From contig CAJOJA010000019.1 in NCBI GenBank assembly GCA_905234735.1, positions 1 through 64,000 on the forward strand: a DNA stretch of 64,000 nucleotides, read 5' to 3'. The translations under genes were made by a program, and so were the position numbers. This DNA comes from an uncultured Bacteroidaceae bacterium (GTDB lineage: Bacteria; Bacteroidota; Bacteroidia; Bacteroidales; Bacteroidaceae). Numbering within the stretch: the stretch's first letter is position 1; the number at the start of each line of letters is the position of its first letter. Of the stretch, positions 34,183-44,335 are shown piece by piece. The notes beneath the pieces were generated by a model. The model had not been told where the DNA came from. It was given only the letters and a program-made list of their open reading frames with translations, and ran no database searches.

Positions 34183-35121
34183 GTTTCAATGCAAGGGGGG
34201 CGACCGTAGCTGCCAGCCGTTACGCTATGGAGACGCAGTTTCAATCCACGCCCCCACATGGGGGCGACTAAATTTGATGCGTCGACTTTCGGGACTCGCG
34301 AAGTTTCAATCCACGCCCCCGCATGGGGGCGACCACGTTGTCACCATGGTAACGCGCCCACACTTAAGGTTTCAATCCACGCCCCCGCATGGGGGCGACA
34401 GGGGTACACCATCGTCTTTCATTGGCGGTGATGTTTCAATCCACGCCCCCGCATGGGGGCGACGGGCATCATGGTGGCCAAGATTATGCAGGCTGTGAAT
34501 GTTTCAATCCACGCCCCCGCATGGGGGCGACGCTCTGACGACACACGGGCAATAACCAACAAAGAGATAGTTTCAATCCACGCCCCCGCATGGGGGCGAC
34601 CATAGACAGCCGTATCACCTTTGCCATACTGGAGTTTCAATCCACGCCCCCGCATGGGGGCGACCCTCTTTTGTCAAGATACTCTACCATAGCTGTCAGT
34701 TTCAATCCACGCCCCCGCATGGGGGCGACGTTCACCTCCGGGTTGTCGCTGTCCTTCTGAGAGTGTTTCAATCCACGCCCCCGCATGGGGGCGACCCAGA
34801 ATTAATGGCGGACCACTGAGCAGCGGTGTTTCAATCCACGCCCCCGCATGGGGGCGACTGTAGACGGGGTCGACACCAAGGTTGGCCGACATGTTTCAAT
34901 CCACGCCCCCGCATGGGGGCGACTTAGGTTTCATTACGAGGCTGTCTTTGTTGAGTGTGTTTCAATCCACGCCCCCGCATGGGGGCGACCCCGTGCCTTC
35001 GTCCAAGCCACCGAGGACATCTACGTTTCAATCCACGCCCCCGCATGGGGGCGACACCGCTCTTCCACCTCGACAGCATCGCCTACCTACGTTTCAATCC
35101 ACGCCCCCGCATGGGGGCGAC
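34183..35121 (-). CRISPR. Type I-C CRISPR array, 14 full repeats plus one decayed
   Basis: The 31-bp repeat starts GTTTCAATCCACGC and ends CATGGGGGCGAC on the plus strand. In the likely transcript it reads GTCGCCCCCATGC...GATTGAAAC with a CGCCCCC/GGGGGCG stem, typical of type I-C. Full repeats start at 34238, 34303, 34369, 34433, 34501, 34570, 34634, 34699, 34765, 34828, 34893, 34959, 35025 and 35091. Spacers are 32-38 bp. The repeat at 34238 has one base change (A for G) and the one at 34183-34204 has lost 9 bp. Decay at this end and the cas genes at the other indicate leftward transcription from a leader at 35122-35287. Confidence 0.97.
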
Positions 35122-35287
35122 CGTCAAGTTGTATATTATTGATATACAAGTTTGTTTATAGTACTTCCCGCGAAACCCTTTATGATGAAGAGGGCCTCGC
35201 GTGGAAAAAGAGTCATGTCACATGTAACTCTTTGATATATAGGTAGCGCGAATAATCGCGCATTATTGCAACACTTATGTTTCGCGT
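35122..35287 (-). promoter_or_regulatory. CRISPR leader
   Basis: The 166 bp between the last perfect repeat and the cas2 stop is AT-rich and non-coding. It should hold the array promoter and the spacer integration signals. No exact TAnnTTTG was found. Confidence 0.65.
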
Positions 35288-35578
35288 TCATATAATTAGA
35301 GTGTCCGTAGGGTCGTATGAGGTCTCTATCCCAATTTTTTCAACGCGTCGTTTCCAGTTACTTCCGAGGAAATAAAAGCGGATGCTGTCCGTTGTATCGT
35401 CGATGATAGAGGCCAATGTTGCTTTCAATCCCACCAACTGTGCTTCTGTAATTAGGCACTCAAAGACTGAGTTCTGTACACGTTGACCGTAGTTGACACA
35501 CTCCTTGGCAACCTTTCGTAGGCGTTTCTCTCCTTCCTTAGTAGTAGTATCTACGTCGTATGTAATAAGTACTAACAT
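35288..35578 (-). CDS. cas2: CRISPR-associated endonuclease Cas2
   Basis: 96 residues. It has a ferredoxin-like start MLVLITYDVDTTTKEGEKRLRKVAKEC with the conserved aspartate after the first strand, and continues with RVQNSVFECLI and IRFYFLGSNW. It forms the spacer integration complex with Cas1. It ends beside the leader and starts 5 bp after cas1. Confidence 0.96.
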   Translation of the reverse strand: MLVLITYDVDTTTKEGEKRLRKVAKECVNYGQRVQNSVFECLITEAQLVGLKATLASIIDDTTDSIRFYFLGSNWKRRVEKIGIETSYDPTDTLII

Positions 35579-35583
35579 AATGT

Positions 35584-36606
35584 TTATCTCATTAGGAATA
35601 CAGGGTAATCATCTAAGTCTTCACGTAGGAATCTGGCCAAAAGCATTGCTTGCGCGTATGGCAGTAAGCCGATGGGGATTTTCTCTTTCAGGTAGGGGTG
35701 TTCTATCATTTCTTTTTTCCGCTTCTGCCAAGTAGTAAGAAGTTCCTTACGGCAATCATCCGTCATCACAAAACTCTCGTCACCTTGTCGGATGAAATCC
35801 TTCTTTGTTACTTGCTTTCGGTTTATTATAGACAGCACAAGCCTGTCGCCAAGATAGGCTCTCAATTCCTCCATCATGTCTAAGGCTAATGATGTTCGCC
35901 CCGGTCTTAATGTGTGCATGAATCCAACGTATGGGTCTAAGCCAACAGACTCAAGTGCAGCTGCCACATCATTGGCGATAAGCGTATAGACAAATGAAAG
36001 CATTGCGTTCACCTCATCTTTAGGTGGTCTGCGATTCCTTCCGTTAAACGTGAAATCTGTTTTTTGATGAAGGATGAGATGGTCGAACACTCCGAAATAG
36101 ACATTGGCAGCACGTCCTTCTTCACCGCGAAGAGTCTCCATGCTGTCAGTTTGCAGAATACACTTCTTACTCCAATCCAATTGTTTGACAGCACACTCTA
36201 CTTCTTCGTTAGCTCCATTGTCACGGAGAAAGCGTTGAAGGATACTCCGAGAGTTAAGAACTTTTCCTCCGATAAATAGTTTGCTCAGATGTAATGCCAC
36301 ATCCTCATCTTCCGAGAGTGTATATTGCTTCTTTCTCAATAGGACGTTACCTTTTGTTGCTCCTTGAACCCTGCAAATGAAACGGCCTTGCGGAGTCATA
36401 AAGGATAGAGACACATTGTTATCCATACAGAGTTTCATCAGTCCAGGACTTGCCCCCATATAGCCAAAGGTTACAATACCCTCGATGTTCATGATAGGAA
36501 TGCGGAACAATTCCTCCTTATCAACGGAAACTACCACATTCAGCCCATCTTTAGAAAGGTAAGCTTCGGGAGTGGTAATATAGAGAGTGTTAAGCAGTTT
36601 CCTCAT
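35584..36606 (-). CDS. cas1: CRISPR-associated endonuclease Cas1, type I-C
   Basis: 340 residues. It begins [21 protein letters not shown], with GIVTFGYMGASPGLMKLC and SFMTPQGRF in the beta domain. The C-terminal helical domain holds NAMLSFVYTLIANDVAAALESVGLDPYVGFMH with the metal-binding acidic and histidine residues, and LALDMMEELRAYLGDRLVL. It is the integrase subunit of spacer acquisition. It overlaps the end of cas4 by 17 bp. Confidence 0.97.
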   Translation of the reverse strand: MRKLLNTLYITTPEAYLSKDGLNVVVSVDKEELFRIPIMNIEGIVTFGYMGASPGLMKLCMDNNVSLSFMTPQGRFICRVQGATKGNVLLRKKQYTLSEDEDVALHLSKLFIGGKVLNSRSILQRFLRDNGANEEVECAVKQLDWSKKCILQTDSMETLRGEEGRAANVYFGVFDHLILHQKTDFTFNGRNRRPPKDEVNAMLSFVYTLIANDVAAALESVGLDPYVGFMHTLRPGRTSLALDMMEELRAYLGDRLVLSIINRKQVTKKDFIRQGDESFVMTDDCRKELLTTWQKRKKEMIEHPYLKEKIPIGLLPYAQAMLLARFLREDLDDYPVFLMR

Positions 36607-37267
36607 CGAATGATTTCTTTAAGTAATACGCGACAGACGTCTTCTTGGTCAGTTCTGGCTCACAAATATCAATAAGCGAGCAGCTCCTGCAACTCCGTTT
36701 TTCTTCTGCTCTTGGCGTAAAACCACCCTCAAACGTCCTGTGCATGGCTTCGCTCAATTCACAAGTAAGTTGGCGGAGAGGCACGTCTATTTGTACCACT
36801 TCCCGGTGTCGGGTCTCATGATAGAAAAGTGCCGCTTCTGGGATATTAATGCCGTACATCTCTTCCAAGCAGATGACCTGTGCTGCCAATTGTACCTCAT
36901 CCCGTTCGTCAGGTTTGCGATGACCACGTTTGTACTCAACAGGGTAAGGCTTCCAAAAGCCAGGATAGCGTGGATGCGTAATGGAATCTACTTGTGTTTC
37001 AGATGGAATCAGTTCGATGGCATCGCAGATACCGTATAAACCTAAGGTATGTGAGGCTATATGCACAGCCCTTAGGGTAATTGTATCTCCGTTTTTCTGA
37101 CGATAGGCGGGGTCATCCACGTTCTTATGCAGCAACTCGCCTTCAGCGGTTAACCGATTGTCGTTCCATTGCTGTTCGATATGTATCAACGCCCATTGCC
37201 GGGGACAGAACATATAGTGTTGTATCCCCGACAACATGAGCATCTGATCATCATTGTAGTACATCAA
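36590..37267 (-). CDS. cas4: CRISPR-associated exonuclease Cas4
   Basis: 225 residues. It has cysteine 21 in [14 protein letters not shown], a RecB-like nuclease core ([25 protein letters not shown]) and a C-terminal cysteine cluster [12 protein letters not shown] for an Fe-S cluster. It helps choose PAM-bearing pre-spacers. The start overlaps the cas7c stop by 4 bp. Confidence 0.95.
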   Translation of the reverse strand: MMYYNDDQMLMLSGIQHYMFCPRQWALIHIEQQWNDNRLTAEGELLHKNVDDPAYRQKNGDTITLRAVHIASHTLGLYGICDAIELIPSETQVDSITHPRYPGFWKPYPVEYKRGHRKPDERDEVQLAAQVICLEEMYGINIPEAALFYHETRHREVVQIDVPLRQLTCELSEAMHRTFEGGFTPRAEEKRSCRSCSLIDICEPELTKKTSVAYYLKKSFDEETA

Positions 37268-38115
37268 ATCATTTCTTCAATGGTCACACCGGCTGGAAGA
37301 TTATCCTTGTCGATGGTTACATGATAGTCATCGAACTTTCGAGGCGCACCTTCACATTGTTTCTTCACTTTCACAAGGTCAAAGAGTTTGTTGGCGGGTG
37401 CATTGCCAAGCATCGAATCGTGCTTGAACACAATGAGTTTTTGAGCACTCATTAGTCCACGAGCAGCAGAGCGGTCAACGTCGAACATATTCTTCAGTGC
37501 ATCCCAAAAGAGTATAAGGTCTTCCTCGGAAAAGCCCGTCTGATTGGCAAGGTTGGCAGAAATGAAACCGTGGCAAACATAAAGACCATAAGGAACAGTG
37601 GCTTTGCGACCCATAGTGCGATTATCGCCACCTTGTTTCTCAGCTTCCTTTTCTGTTGCTACAGCCATACGGGTGATGGAGTGTTCCGTTGCAGCAATGG
37701 GATTAACAGAACGTGCGAAAGTAAATTGAATGGGGCCGCGAACCTGACCTGCATTTTTGCCTGTTGACATAACTGCTCCAAAAGTTCGTATATCATAGTA
37801 TTTCTTGCACATCACATCCCTTGCTGCAGAGGTTTTATCAGGAGCACTTTTTACATGCTCTTCTTCGTGAGCAGCATCAATTAGAGTATTCAATACAGCC
37901 TTTTCTTTGATAAATATATCATAGCCATCTGCACAGTTTTTAGCTACTTGCACATAATTGCGCACCTTGCGCTTCAAACAAACGTCTGTAACGAGACCCA
38001 TACCTGTTTCAGCATCCACACGGGGCAGATTGCCTGCATCTGGGTCTCCATTGGGATTACCATCTTGTACATCAAAGATGTAAACAAAATCGATTCTGTT
38101 CTTTAATTCTGACAT
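37264..38115 (-). CDS. cas7c: Cas7c (Csd2), Cascade backbone
   Basis: 283 residues. It begins with the family hallmark [20 protein letters not shown] and then [45 protein letters not shown] lies near the C-terminus. It coats the crRNA in the type I-C effector. It lies 20 bp after cas8c. Confidence 0.97.
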   Translation of the reverse strand: MSELKNRIDFVYIFDVQDGNPNGDPDAGNLPRVDAETGMGLVTDVCLKRKVRNYVQVAKNCADGYDIFIKEKAVLNTLIDAAHEEEHVKSAPDKTSAARDVMCKKYYDIRTFGAVMSTGKNAGQVRGPIQFTFARSVNPIAATEHSITRMAVATEKEAEKQGGDNRTMGRKATVPYGLYVCHGFISANLANQTGFSEEDLILFWDALKNMFDVDRSAARGLMSAQKLIVFKHDSMLGNAPANKLFDLVKVKKQCEGAPRKFDDYHVTIDKDNLPAGVTIEEMI

Positions 38116-38135
38116 AGTTGTGAGTATTTTAATTG

Positions 38136-39860
38136 TTATTGTTCATTATTATTCTCTTCGTTCTTCGTAAAGAAATCCTGACGCTGATGATAGTAACCAA
38201 TGAAGAAACGGCCCTGGTCTTGGAGGTCCAGTTGAGCCTTGAAGCCATCAGCATCAATCTTGCTTATAATCTCCTGTTTCAATTTCTCAAAATATATCTT
38301 CCGCCCCTCGCTCTTCAGGTTCTCAATGTGATGATTAGAGAGGTTAAGAATGGTTGAGAACACGGCCGCAGGTGTTGAACTTGCAGAGTTCATGTAACGC
38401 TCACGAATAGAGTGCTGGTTGTTTGCTTCCTCCTGAATCTTGTCAAGCACGGCAAATAGTCGGCCACATAGGTAACCTTGATTGGTGTTGTCTTTGTCTA
38501 ACATAACATTTATCTTTTGTTCATTATCATTTAATCGATTGAGAGATGCCTTGATGATGGCAGCACGAGTAATATGTATGGCATTTTTGTCTTTTTCACC
38601 AGATTCTGCACGTATTCGTCTGATGCAGGAAGCAAAAAGTGTCTGAGGATAGGGCAATCCTTCAAAAATGCTTTTAACCACAGAATCGGCAAGGTTAGGT
38701 GTTGCATCTAAGATTTTCCCACCGAGGGTGACTGTGCTAATAATATTTCGCAAAGCCATGTATGGTTTCTTATCAATACGGGTATCTGAGACTTCCATGT
38801 CGTCAAAATGCTTACAGATGGTTTCTGCGAACTTGCGAAGTGGAATCTCTGCCCAATAAGTTACGGCAATACGTGCCGCATTAGGTGCTAGCCCTAAAAT
38901 ATAGAAGATGTCTTCCGAAGTAGTCTTTAATGTGCCCTTGTAGATGGACTCAAACACCTTGCGCACTTGTTCGATGTTCTTGTTAGGATCATCTTTCTGC
39001 TCATCGAAACCGAAAAGGCTGAAGAAACTATCTTCCACTTGTTGTCCTGCCTCATCGTCTTTGGATGCCCAGAAGAGGAAGGTGCGGGAACCGATCATGA
39101 ACTTATTCCGAGAGTCAGACTCTAACAAATGGTTAAGAGCTGTTGTATATGCGAATTCCGCCTCTTCGCTTATAGGCGCATTACCCCCTTTGGACTTGCC
39201 GTAGGAGTCGTAACCGGAACTAACCTGAAAGGCCACTAATTTGGCGGTAGCCTGACTTCCAGGTATCATAGTTGATGTCGTAGTCTCAACAATGACGCCT
39301 TTCTTTCCTGAAACAATACAAACTTGATTACCACCAGCCTTTTCCTCAGTCTCATCATCTATCAGTTCTTTTTTCTCAGCCACTATTTTCGTATCGCCTT
39401 GAATAAGGAATGAGAAAGTTGAGTATTTCTTATTTAGATTCTTCTCTATATCAGACCAAAGCTGGTCGGTTTTCATCTGTTCGAGAACCACTAACTGTTC
39501 TTGCTGGTAGAACTTATGAACGGCAATAATATCCTGATTGTTGGGGTGAGACTCATAGATGCATTTCACCTTATTCTTAAAAGTCTGATATTGAGCCATA
39601 ACATCACCTTTGTCAGAATAGCCAAAAACGTAACCACTGTTGTCGTATAGATAGTTTGCAGACAGGGCGCTTGTACGGTTTACATGTTTCTTTACAAGAA
39701 ACCTATGCGCTTTTTTCTTGTCAATGCGACGATCTTCAAACCTAAGGAAATGTCCTTCCTTGTCAATAACAATAAGAAATCCTATTTCCTTCAGTTCCAT
39801 TCCCATTCGTGGCAAGTTTCCACAGCGATGGTAGTAGTCATATAAAGCTTGCAATATCAT
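38136..39860 (-). CDS. cas8c: Cas8c (Csd1), Cascade large subunit
   Basis: 574 residues, usual size. The start [20 protein letters not shown] and the C-terminal [21 protein letters not shown] are typical Csd1 signatures, as is [10 protein letters not shown] in the middle. It recognises PAM and target DNA in the type I-C complex. It overlaps the cas5c stop by 4 bp. In several type I-C systems a small Cas11c is produced from inside this gene. A start near its 3' third is possible but I did not identify one. Confidence 0.95.
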   Translation of the reverse strand: MILQALYDYYHRCGNLPRMGMELKEIGFLIVIDKEGHFLRFEDRRIDKKKAHRFLVKKHVNRTSALSANYLYDNSGYVFGYSDKGDVMAQYQTFKNKVKCIYESHPNNQDIIAVHKFYQQEQLVVLEQMKTDQLWSDIEKNLNKKYSTFSFLIQGDTKIVAEKKELIDDETEEKAGGNQVCIVSGKKGVIVETTTSTMIPGSQATAKLVAFQVSSGYDSYGKSKGGNAPISEEAEFAYTTALNHLLESDSRNKFMIGSRTFLFWASKDDEAGQQVEDSFFSLFGFDEQKDDPNKNIEQVRKVFESIYKGTLKTTSEDIFYILGLAPNAARIAVTYWAEIPLRKFAETICKHFDDMEVSDTRIDKKPYMALRNIISTVTLGGKILDATPNLADSVVKSIFEGLPYPQTLFASCIRRIRAESGEKDKNAIHITRAAIIKASLNRLNDNEQKINVMLDKDNTNQGYLCGRLFAVLDKIQEEANNQHSIRERYMNSASSTPAAVFSTILNLSNHHIENLKSEGRKIYFEKLKQEIISKIDADGFKAQLDLQDQGRFFIGYYHQRQDFFTKNEENNNEQ

Positions 39861-40540
39861 CGTAGTATCTCCTCACTGTCTTTATGTGGAACAATAATGA
39901 CTCCATTCTCCATCTTTGCCCGATAGAACATAGCGGGAGGATTCTTCAGGTTACTTTCGAAGTCCATATCATAAAGCATGATACCCAGGTCTCGGCTCTC
40001 AGCAATAGGATTATCAAGCACGTCAGTCTCTGGATTTACCAATCTGAAAGATGCCGAACTCTCACGGGTACCTAAATAGGGCTGGTTGAAACACTGACCT
40101 TTGCTGGCACGACGCTCAAACATCGCATTGTATTTGGCAGGATTCTCATCGTTGTGTTCTTCATTGTCGAACAAATCGGACTGTACAGCTCGTTTCCTCT
40201 TGGGTATAAACTCTAACTTTGCCCATATACGATAGCGAACATCTTTTAGTAATAAGGTGTTCTTTTGCTGGCGTTTGTCTTCAATAAAAATGGGGTTCTT
40301 TGAGGCCACAGCCCCTACTTCGTTCCTTCTTACCGAAGTCCACTTAATGGTATTCAGTACCTCTATCTTGGTCACTTGCCAGTGAATGGCAGGTTTCCAG
40401 AAAATAGCCTCAAAGATGGCGCGTGCTGCGGATGGGGTAATGACATCATAGCTTACTCGCTCGACCTTTAGTTCTGGGCGAGTGAAGCAGGCTATTGGCC
40501 CCCACACCTCCAAACAAAATTCTTTGTCGTAATATTCCAT
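39857..40540 (-). CDS. cas5c: Cas5c (Cas5d), crRNA-processing endonuclease
   Basis: 227 residues. It begins FCLEVWGPIACFTRPELKVERVSY and SAARAIFEAIFWKPAIHW, typical of Cas5 type I-C. As type I-C lacks Cas6, this protein cuts the pre-crRNA. Lysine-tyrosine pairs in the middle (LLKDVRYRIWAKLEF) are in the region of the catalytic residues. It starts 4 bp after the AlbA_2 gene. Confidence 0.95.
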   Translation of the reverse strand: MEYYDKEFCLEVWGPIACFTRPELKVERVSYDVITPSAARAIFEAIFWKPAIHWQVTKIEVLNTIKWTSVRRNEVGAVASKNPIFIEDKRQQKNTLLLKDVRYRIWAKLEFIPKRKRAVQSDLFDNEEHNDENPAKYNAMFERRASKGQCFNQPYLGTRESSASFRLVNPETDVLDNPIAESRDLGIMLYDMDFESNLKNPPAMFYRAKMENGVIIVPHKDSEEILR

Positions 40541-40544
40541 ATTG

Positions 40545-42113
40545 TTATTGTTTTTTTCTTAGAATTCTCCACTCGCCACCAAACGTTCCACCTAATCGTT
40601 CTATCACATGATTGTCCTTTAGTTCCTTTAAGTCACGTTTGATGGTCTTTTTATCAACATCCAGTTCTTCTGCCATCGTTTCTACAGTGACATGGGAATC
40701 AATGGATATCATACCAACGATGGCTTGTTGACGACTTTTACGCTTACTAATGATGATTTTCCTTTCAAAAGGCTTTAATGAAAGTTCCTCATCCGTCAAC
40801 TCTGGGGCATCTGTTGGGGACTTTTTGTTCTTGTTGGGGACTTTTTCAGTTTCTGTTGGGGACATTTTGCCCTTGTTGGGGACATTTTCATGGACATTTT
40901 CATCCTGATAGGTAATAGAGAAAATGAACTGCGAACCGCTGTTGATCTCAATCTTGTAGCCAGGATAATAGAGCGGTGCATAGCGCAGAATGTTGCGGGT
41001 TCCGGAACCCAAATCCTCTGCCCAGTTCAGCTCATGAAACACACGCACCAGCAGGGGATTTTTGGTGTAGTTGCTCAATTGCTGGATGGTCAGTTTACCC
41101 TCGGGAATCTCAGGCAGCAGACGCGTGGGGTTCTTCGTCACCACACGGTCTTTGAACACGTGGAAGAAGCAGGCGTAGCCGCTGCTGAAATCGGTATGCA
41201 CGCAAATGTTGCCCACAATCTCGCGGAACAAATCCCAACGCAAGTTCTGCCGCTGCATGGTGTTAGCAGGCAGGTAGAACTTATCGGGCAGGTATCGTTC
41301 TACGAAAGCACCTAACTGGTCATAAACCTGAATCAGATTCTGGCGAATGGTGCGGCGGTCATCATAGCGGCTGGGAAATTGGGTCATATCGTTGTACTGA
41401 GCGTATGTACACATGTGGAACATGGCTTCAAAGCGGTAGCGGGGTATCAGCTCGGTAATGGCATCCTCGGTACCGAAAAGAATCAGAGCAGCATACTTTA
41501 ACTGCAGCTTTACTCCATCTTTCCTGGCCAGATGGGCGCTAAGCAGGAGCTCTTCATTCGTCATCTGAAGCCATGAGTGTGAGGGTTGAATGGTTGCCAG
41601 GATATTGCGGCAATACTGGAAAGTTTTGGCATCCAAGTGTTCCATCGTCAGCCCCTCCACAATACGTTCCTCAAAGAGATGGGGATTCTTCCTTTCGAAA
41701 ATCGACAACAGCAGTTCGGGCTGATCGGTCACGTCGATGTCTGCATCATCGTTGCGGTCCCAATAGCGACCCTTGAAACGATATACATACTGTCCGCAAG
41801 GAATATCGAGTTGTATTACCTTTTTGCCCTCCACCTCCATGATGCGAGGCGTGAAATAGGGACAGGGCAGGAACAACTCGGGGTTGTTGATGCAATTGAC
41901 GATGTCGGTTCTCAGTTGCTCTATCTTGTCAGGATTAACGCCAAGGATGGTGCCGTCGTTCTTCACACCTACGAGAATCTGCCCGCCGCTGTGGTTCAGC
42001 AAAGAACACACCGACTCATAGAGGGATTCCGAAATCTCCTCCGTGCAGGTCTTGTATTCAATCCGAGTATCCTCGCCCTTGCGTGTTAGTGCTATGAATT
42101 TATCTGTTGTCAT
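40545..42113 (-). CDS. AlbA_2 / ATPase / winged-HTH protein inside the cas operon
   Basis: 522 residues. The N-terminal AlbA_2 (Schlafen-type) domain has EDTRIEYKTCTE, SLLNHSGGQILVGVKNDGTILGV and PCGQYVYRFKGRYWDRN. The middle resembles the HATPase_c_4 region of such proteins (LFREIVGNICVHTDFSSGY, NWAEDLGSGTRNILRY). A hydrophilic linker with repeated PNKxKxSPT words (about 410-440) leads to a C-terminal winged HTH (VTVETMAEELDVDKKTIKRDL). Relatives are usually stand-alone and called DNA-binding or RecG-like. The gene lies 1 bp after cas3 and 4 bp before cas5c, so it must be co-transcribed. It is not a standard type I-C gene. A regulator or accessory defence factor is inferred. Confidence 0.88.
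   Translation of the reverse strand: MTTDKFIALTRKGEDTRIEYKTCTEEISESLYESVCSLLNHSGGQILVGVKNDGTILGVNPDKIEQLRTDIVNCINNPELFLPCPYFTPRIMEVEGKKVIQLDIPCGQYVYRFKGRYWDRNDDADIDVTDQPELLLSIFERKNPHLFEERIVEGLTMEHLDAKTFQYCRNILATIQPSHSWLQMTNEELLLSAHLARKDGVKLQLKYAALILFGTEDAITELIPRYRFEAMFHMCTYAQYNDMTQFPSRYDDRRTIRQNLIQVYDQLGAFVERYLPDKFYLPANTMQRQNLRWDLFREIVGNICVHTDFSSGYACFFHVFKDRVVTKNPTRLLPEIPEGKLTIQQLSNYTKNPLLVRVFHELNWAEDLGSGTRNILRYAPLYYPGYKIEINSGSQFIFSITYQDENVHENVPNKGKMSPTETEKVPNKNKKSPTDAPELTDEELSLKPFERKIIISKRKSRQQAIVGMISIDSHVTVETMAEELDVDKKTIKRDLKELKDNHVIERLGGTFGGEWRILRKKQ
40811..40889. repeat. Four-copy direct repeat in the linker of the AlbA_2 protein
   Basis: TGTTGGGGAC followed by T/A and TTTT recurs four times at about 20-bp spacing and is translated on the minus strand as alternating VPNK and SPT words. 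Confidence 0.8.
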
Positions 42114-42114
42114 A

Positions 42115-44277
42115 TTAAATAATATACGTTTCTTCTAACCATTGATTATCAAGTGACAATCCCGTATCCGATTTATAGAAATTAGGATTGGTAATCACAT
42201 ATATATTCTCATAGGGTTCCTCAATTGCTCCAATGCTTAGCAGTTTACGGAAATCCCTTTCACGGATATTGACACTATACTGCGCAATCTTCTTCATCAG
42301 AGAATAGGAAGGACCTTGGGACAGGAGTTGCTGGTATAAATTTATGCTTCCATTCCAGTTGATGATCACAGATATTGTATGGTCGTCTATCATATGAAAC
42401 TGACGAGCAGCTTCTTCAAACTCACATTCAGGCTTATAGAGTAGTTTTTGAATCTGTTTGCTGTCAAAATTATCTATGCGCGAATAAAGTTGTTGGAAGT
42501 AGCTTGTCATTGCTTCAGGTGCAAACCAGTCGTAATGTTGTCCCATATTAAGACGGGCATTGTTGGTTTGGGAAATGAAACCAGAAGGAAGCGGATGTTC
42601 TTTACCTAAACTGAAGACATAAGTCGTACAAAGTTCCATTTTCCCTTCTCGATTGCAACGGCCTGCCGCTTGGAGTATTGAATCAAGACCTGTTTCCTGT
42701 CGATAAACAACAGGGAAATCAATGTCAACCCCTGCTTCTATGAGTTGTGTGGCGATTACTCTAATGGATATTTCACTATCGTCTTTCAGGGCATCTTTGA
42801 CTTGCTGAATAGTAGCTAAAACATGAGCTGGGCACATCATACGGGAAAGGTGCAGGCAAATACCCTTTTTGGGTAAGCGGTCATATATTTCTTTCGCATC
42901 CTTTCTGGTATTAACGATGCACAACACTTTCTGGTGTTTTGCTAATTCATCCGCAATTTCATCATACGTCCTACTTCCTTCCATAAACTTCAAATCAACT
43001 CTGCGAATTTTGTCGTAGAGTTGAGCTTCTCTGGGTATTATTTCGCGTACATAGGTCAGCGCATCGAAACTATCTAAAGGATTTGTACCTTCTATTCGTC
43101 CAGTAAGAATCGGTTGGCTGGCAGTTGTGAAGAGAACGGAAGTATCAAAGAGGCGATGCAGCGTATCAAGAGTATGTATAACGGGCGTATAGAAACCTAA
43201 AGGTAGCATCTGCACCTCATCAAGAATAATGACACTATTCACGATATGATGCAACTTACGACAGTCAGAGCGCTTATTACTGAAGAGAGATTCAAAGAGC
43301 TGTACGTTGGTTGTAACGATTATGGGACAATCCCAGTTTTCTGTAGCTAATTGCAACCGTTCTCTCTGTTCATTGTCTTTGATATCCTCAGAATTGATAT
43401 TCGAGTGGTGTTCCAGCACATTCTCTTCACCAAAGATCTTTTTCAGCGTTGATGCCGTTTGTACAATGATGCTGGTATAGGGAATGGCAATAATGATACG
43501 TTGTTGGTGATTCTTTACAGCATGGTGCAACGCCCAGAGAACAGAGGACAAGGTTTTACCGCCTCCTGTGGGCACAGTAAGGCTATAGAATCCCTTTTCG
43601 CCTTGACTCTCCTTGACACATTGCTCCTGAACATAGTTTCTGATACGATTAACCTCTGTATCTGAAGCATTGGCTTTTAGGTCATGCAAATACTTTTCCA
43701 GTTTATCCAACAACTCTTCTATAGATGTGTGGCTGCCTCGAAGCTTTGCTTGCTCTGGAGTCATGAAGGACTCAGTATCAAGACTATCAGCATCCACAAG
43801 GCAAGAAAACAACATTCGCACAAGATGATGATAATCGTACTGCTTCATTTTTGGAAGCTTCGGAAAGTCGAAAGGAATTTTTTCACTTATTGTTACATCA
43901 TCAGGAACACCACTCTTTATTACCTCTTCATAATCACAATAGTCGTAAAGCCCACGATGATGACCAGCAATAGGTTGAGCTATAAATCGTGCTATCTGGG
44001 GATATTGTTTCTTGGTGATTATTGCCCCAACGTATGCGTGATGCGGCCCACTTTTAACGTGCGCATATTCCTTATTATAGCCTGTCACTCCCTGAATGTA
44101 CTTTTGCCAATCAGTTTGCTCTTTCCCTTTATCATGAAGTAATCCCATGATTCGCCCACAATCACCCATACCAAATTCTGCGGCAAAGGCTTCTGCTCTT
44201 AGCGCAACTCCTTGCTGATGTTCCTCATTAGATTGAGGTATTCCATCCTTGTCAATATGGGATATGGTAAAATCCAT
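42115..44277 (-). CDS. cas3: CRISPR-associated helicase-nuclease Cas3
   Basis: 720 residues. The N-terminal HD nuclease has LLHDKGKEQ (H48, D49) and PIAGHHRGLYDY. The helicase follows with Walker A VPTGGGKTLSS, motif II IILDEVQML, VLFTTASQP and motif VI region QETGLDSILQAAGRCNREG. Cas3 is recruited by the I-C Cascade to unwind and degrade target DNA. It is the first gene of the leftward operon, with a promoter element at 44328-44335. Confidence 0.97.
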   Translation of the reverse strand: MDFTISHIDKDGIPQSNEEHQQGVALRAEAFAAEFGMGDCGRIMGLLHDKGKEQTDWQKYIQGVTGYNKEYAHVKSGPHHAYVGAIITKKQYPQIARFIAQPIAGHHRGLYDYCDYEEVIKSGVPDDVTISEKIPFDFPKLPKMKQYDYHHLVRMLFSCLVDADSLDTESFMTPEQAKLRGSHTSIEELLDKLEKYLHDLKANASDTEVNRIRNYVQEQCVKESQGEKGFYSLTVPTGGGKTLSSVLWALHHAVKNHQQRIIIAIPYTSIIVQTASTLKKIFGEENVLEHHSNINSEDIKDNEQRERLQLATENWDCPIIVTTNVQLFESLFSNKRSDCRKLHHIVNSVIILDEVQMLPLGFYTPVIHTLDTLHRLFDTSVLFTTASQPILTGRIEGTNPLDSFDALTYVREIIPREAQLYDKIRRVDLKFMEGSRTYDEIADELAKHQKVLCIVNTRKDAKEIYDRLPKKGICLHLSRMMCPAHVLATIQQVKDALKDDSEISIRVIATQLIEAGVDIDFPVVYRQETGLDSILQAAGRCNREGKMELCTTYVFSLGKEHPLPSGFISQTNNARLNMGQHYDWFAPEAMTSYFQQLYSRIDNFDSKQIQKLLYKPECEFEEAARQFHMIDDHTISVIINWNGSINLYQQLLSQGPSYSLMKKIAQYSVNIRERDFRKLLSIGAIEEPYENIYVITNPNFYKSDTGLSLDNQWLEETYII

Positions 44278-44327
44278 TCAACTTTTTCTAGGGAAGGATA
44301 GTATGCATTTTTATTGCTATATATTTG

Positions 44328-44335
44328 CAAAGATA
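44328..44335 (-). promoter_or_regulatory. -7 element of the cas operon
   Basis: TATCTTTG on the minus strand, 50 bp before the cas3 start. It is the only consensus promoter found for the eight-gene unit. Confidence 0.8.

Noticed and set aside
34400-34432. Possible self-targeting: spacer shares ATTGGCGGTGAT with position 221-232
   Set aside because: Only 12 bases match and the rest differs, so this is within chance for a window of this size.
34238-35121. Relation between the CRISPR repeat stem and the 32-bp palindromic element (both contain CCCCCAT...GGGGG)
   Set aside because: The shared part is only a short GC stem. Flanking sequence and length differ, so common origin is not supported.
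34848-35246. Open frames with repeated FQSTPPHGGD or VSIHAPAWGR peptides across 34071-35246
   Set aside because: These are translations of CRISPR repeats and spacers, not proteins.
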